DNA from: Acidovorax sp. NB1
GTDB taxonomy: Bacteria; Pseudomonadota; Gammaproteobacteria; Burkholderiales; Burkholderiaceae_C
Assembly (NCBI RefSeq): GCF_005405905.1
Contig: NZ_BJHU01000021.1
Location: 310,001 to 374,000, forward strand
Direction of reading: 5' to 3'
DNA length: 64,000 bases
In this document: positions 63,547 through 64,000 of the stretch, piece by piece
Position numbering within the stretch: position 1 is the stretch's first letter
Layout: each line of letters starts with the position of its first letter
Made by a program: the position numbers and the translations under genes
Notes under the pieces: model-generated
The model's database searches: none
What the model saw: only the letters and a program-made list of their open reading frames with translations
Told to the model about the DNA's origin: nothing

Positions 63547-64000
63547 ATGGACGCTTTTTTCACTGCAGCAGACAGCGCGTTGCGCACCCTTTTTGCATCT
63601 CCCCGTGCCGCCGAGAGGACGCCGGCCCACGGCGTGGCTGAAGCCGCGCTGGAGCCCGCAGAGAAGCGGCTCGCAGGAGCGCTGATGCGCGTGAACCATG
63701 TGGGCGAGGTGTGCGCGCAGGCGCTCTACACCGCCCAGGCCGCTGTGACCCGCGACCCTGAATTGCGCGCACATCTACTAGAGGCGGCGCGGGAAGAAAC
63801 AGACCACCTCGCTTGGACCCGGCAGCGGCTGGACGCACTGGGTGCCCGGCCCAGCCTGCTCAACCCCCTGTGGTTCGCCGGTGCGTTCGCCTTGGGCCTG
63901 GCGGCGGCCAAAGTCAGTGACCAGGCCAGCCTGGGGTTTGTGGTGGAAACCGAAAACCAGGTCGCAGCCCACCTGCAAAGCCACCTCGCACGGCTTCCGG
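63547..64000 (+). CDS. coq7: 2-polyprenyl-3-methyl-6-methoxy-1,4-benzoquinone monooxygenase Coq7, partial
   Basis: The frame starts at 63547 ([16 protein letters not shown]) and is open to the right edge, giving about 151 residues of an enzyme usually near 205. It hydroxylates the last ring position in ubiquinone synthesis with a di-iron centre. Ligands are visible in [16 protein letters not shown] (Glu, with a later ExxH in [12 protein letters not shown]) and in [13 protein letters not shown]. The remaining ligands lie beyond the edge. A Coq7 instead of UbiF is typical of beta-proteobacteria. Confidence 0.95.
   Translation, partial: MDAFFTAADSALRTLFASPRAAERTPAHGVAEAALEPAEKRLAGALMRVNHVGEVCAQALYTAQAAVTRDPELRAHLLEAAREETDHLAWTRQRLDALGARPSLLNPLWFAGAFALGLAAAKVSDQASLGFVVETENQVAAHLQSHLARLP

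Overview
The window is a contiguous piece of a high-GC betaproteobacterial chromosome, most likely Burkholderiales, family Comamonadaceae, close to Acidovorax. The signs are an Omp32-type trimeric porin, a Coq7-type ubiquinone hydroxylase, tandem DUF4148 proteins, an LGGEP-type chemoreceptor, Entner-Doudoroff sugar metabolism under a HexR-type regulator, and many copies of an ATAGCT...AGCGCTT intergenic repeat that I recall from this family. No tRNA, rRNA, CRISPR array, insertion sequence or prophage was seen. Genes are densely packed on both strands, and the very long open frames opposite real genes are GC-driven shadows.

Region 1 (1-9.8 kb): a chemoreceptor cut by the left edge, then a reductive pyrimidine catabolism cluster. 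It is transcribed leftward as preT, preA, NCS1 permease, dihydropyrimidinase and beta-ureidopropionase. A divergent RutR-type TetR regulator lies next to two tandem RutR-like operators. Region 2 (9.8-19.7 kb): a sigma-54 activator with a Cys/His-rich PAS domain, divergent from an orphan Rieske (PetA) gene that has a near-perfect -24/-12 promoter and four 11-bp iterons; then a LysR regulator, argC, two DUF4148 genes, a seven-repeat FG-GAP lipoprotein and an unknown 567-residue protein. Region 3 (19.7-23.8 kb): groES-groEL behind a CIRCE element and a sigma-32-like promoter, a roadblock-domain protein and a DUF805 protein.

Region 4 (23.8-50.5 kb) is a large carbohydrate block: eda-edd, an SMP-30 lactonase, an AGE-family sugar isomerase (with a decayed partial copy nearby), pgi divergent from zwf, and glk at the end of a gts-type glucose ABC transporter operon with a sugar porin. 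It continues with a TctDE-like two-component pair, transaldolase fused into an operon with an AfuABC-like transporter, and the HexR-type regulator itself. TGTAA-N5-TTACA-like sites lie at the edd/SMP-30, pgi/zwf (two), gts and hexR/afu promoters, so most of this block is plausibly one HexR regulon feeding glucose (and perhaps sugar phosphates) into the Entner-Doudoroff and pentose phosphate routes. A TerC-family metal transporter with a structured leader sits inside this block.

Region 5 (50.5-64 kb): a 5'-nucleotidase-family lipoprotein, a dipeptide-type ABC transporter operon that contains two paralogous binding proteins and an M20D amidohydrolase, an Omp32-like porin, and coq7 cut by the right edge. 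Two families of short intergenic repeats (seven and four copies) are scattered through the window, including one copy between groES and groEL.
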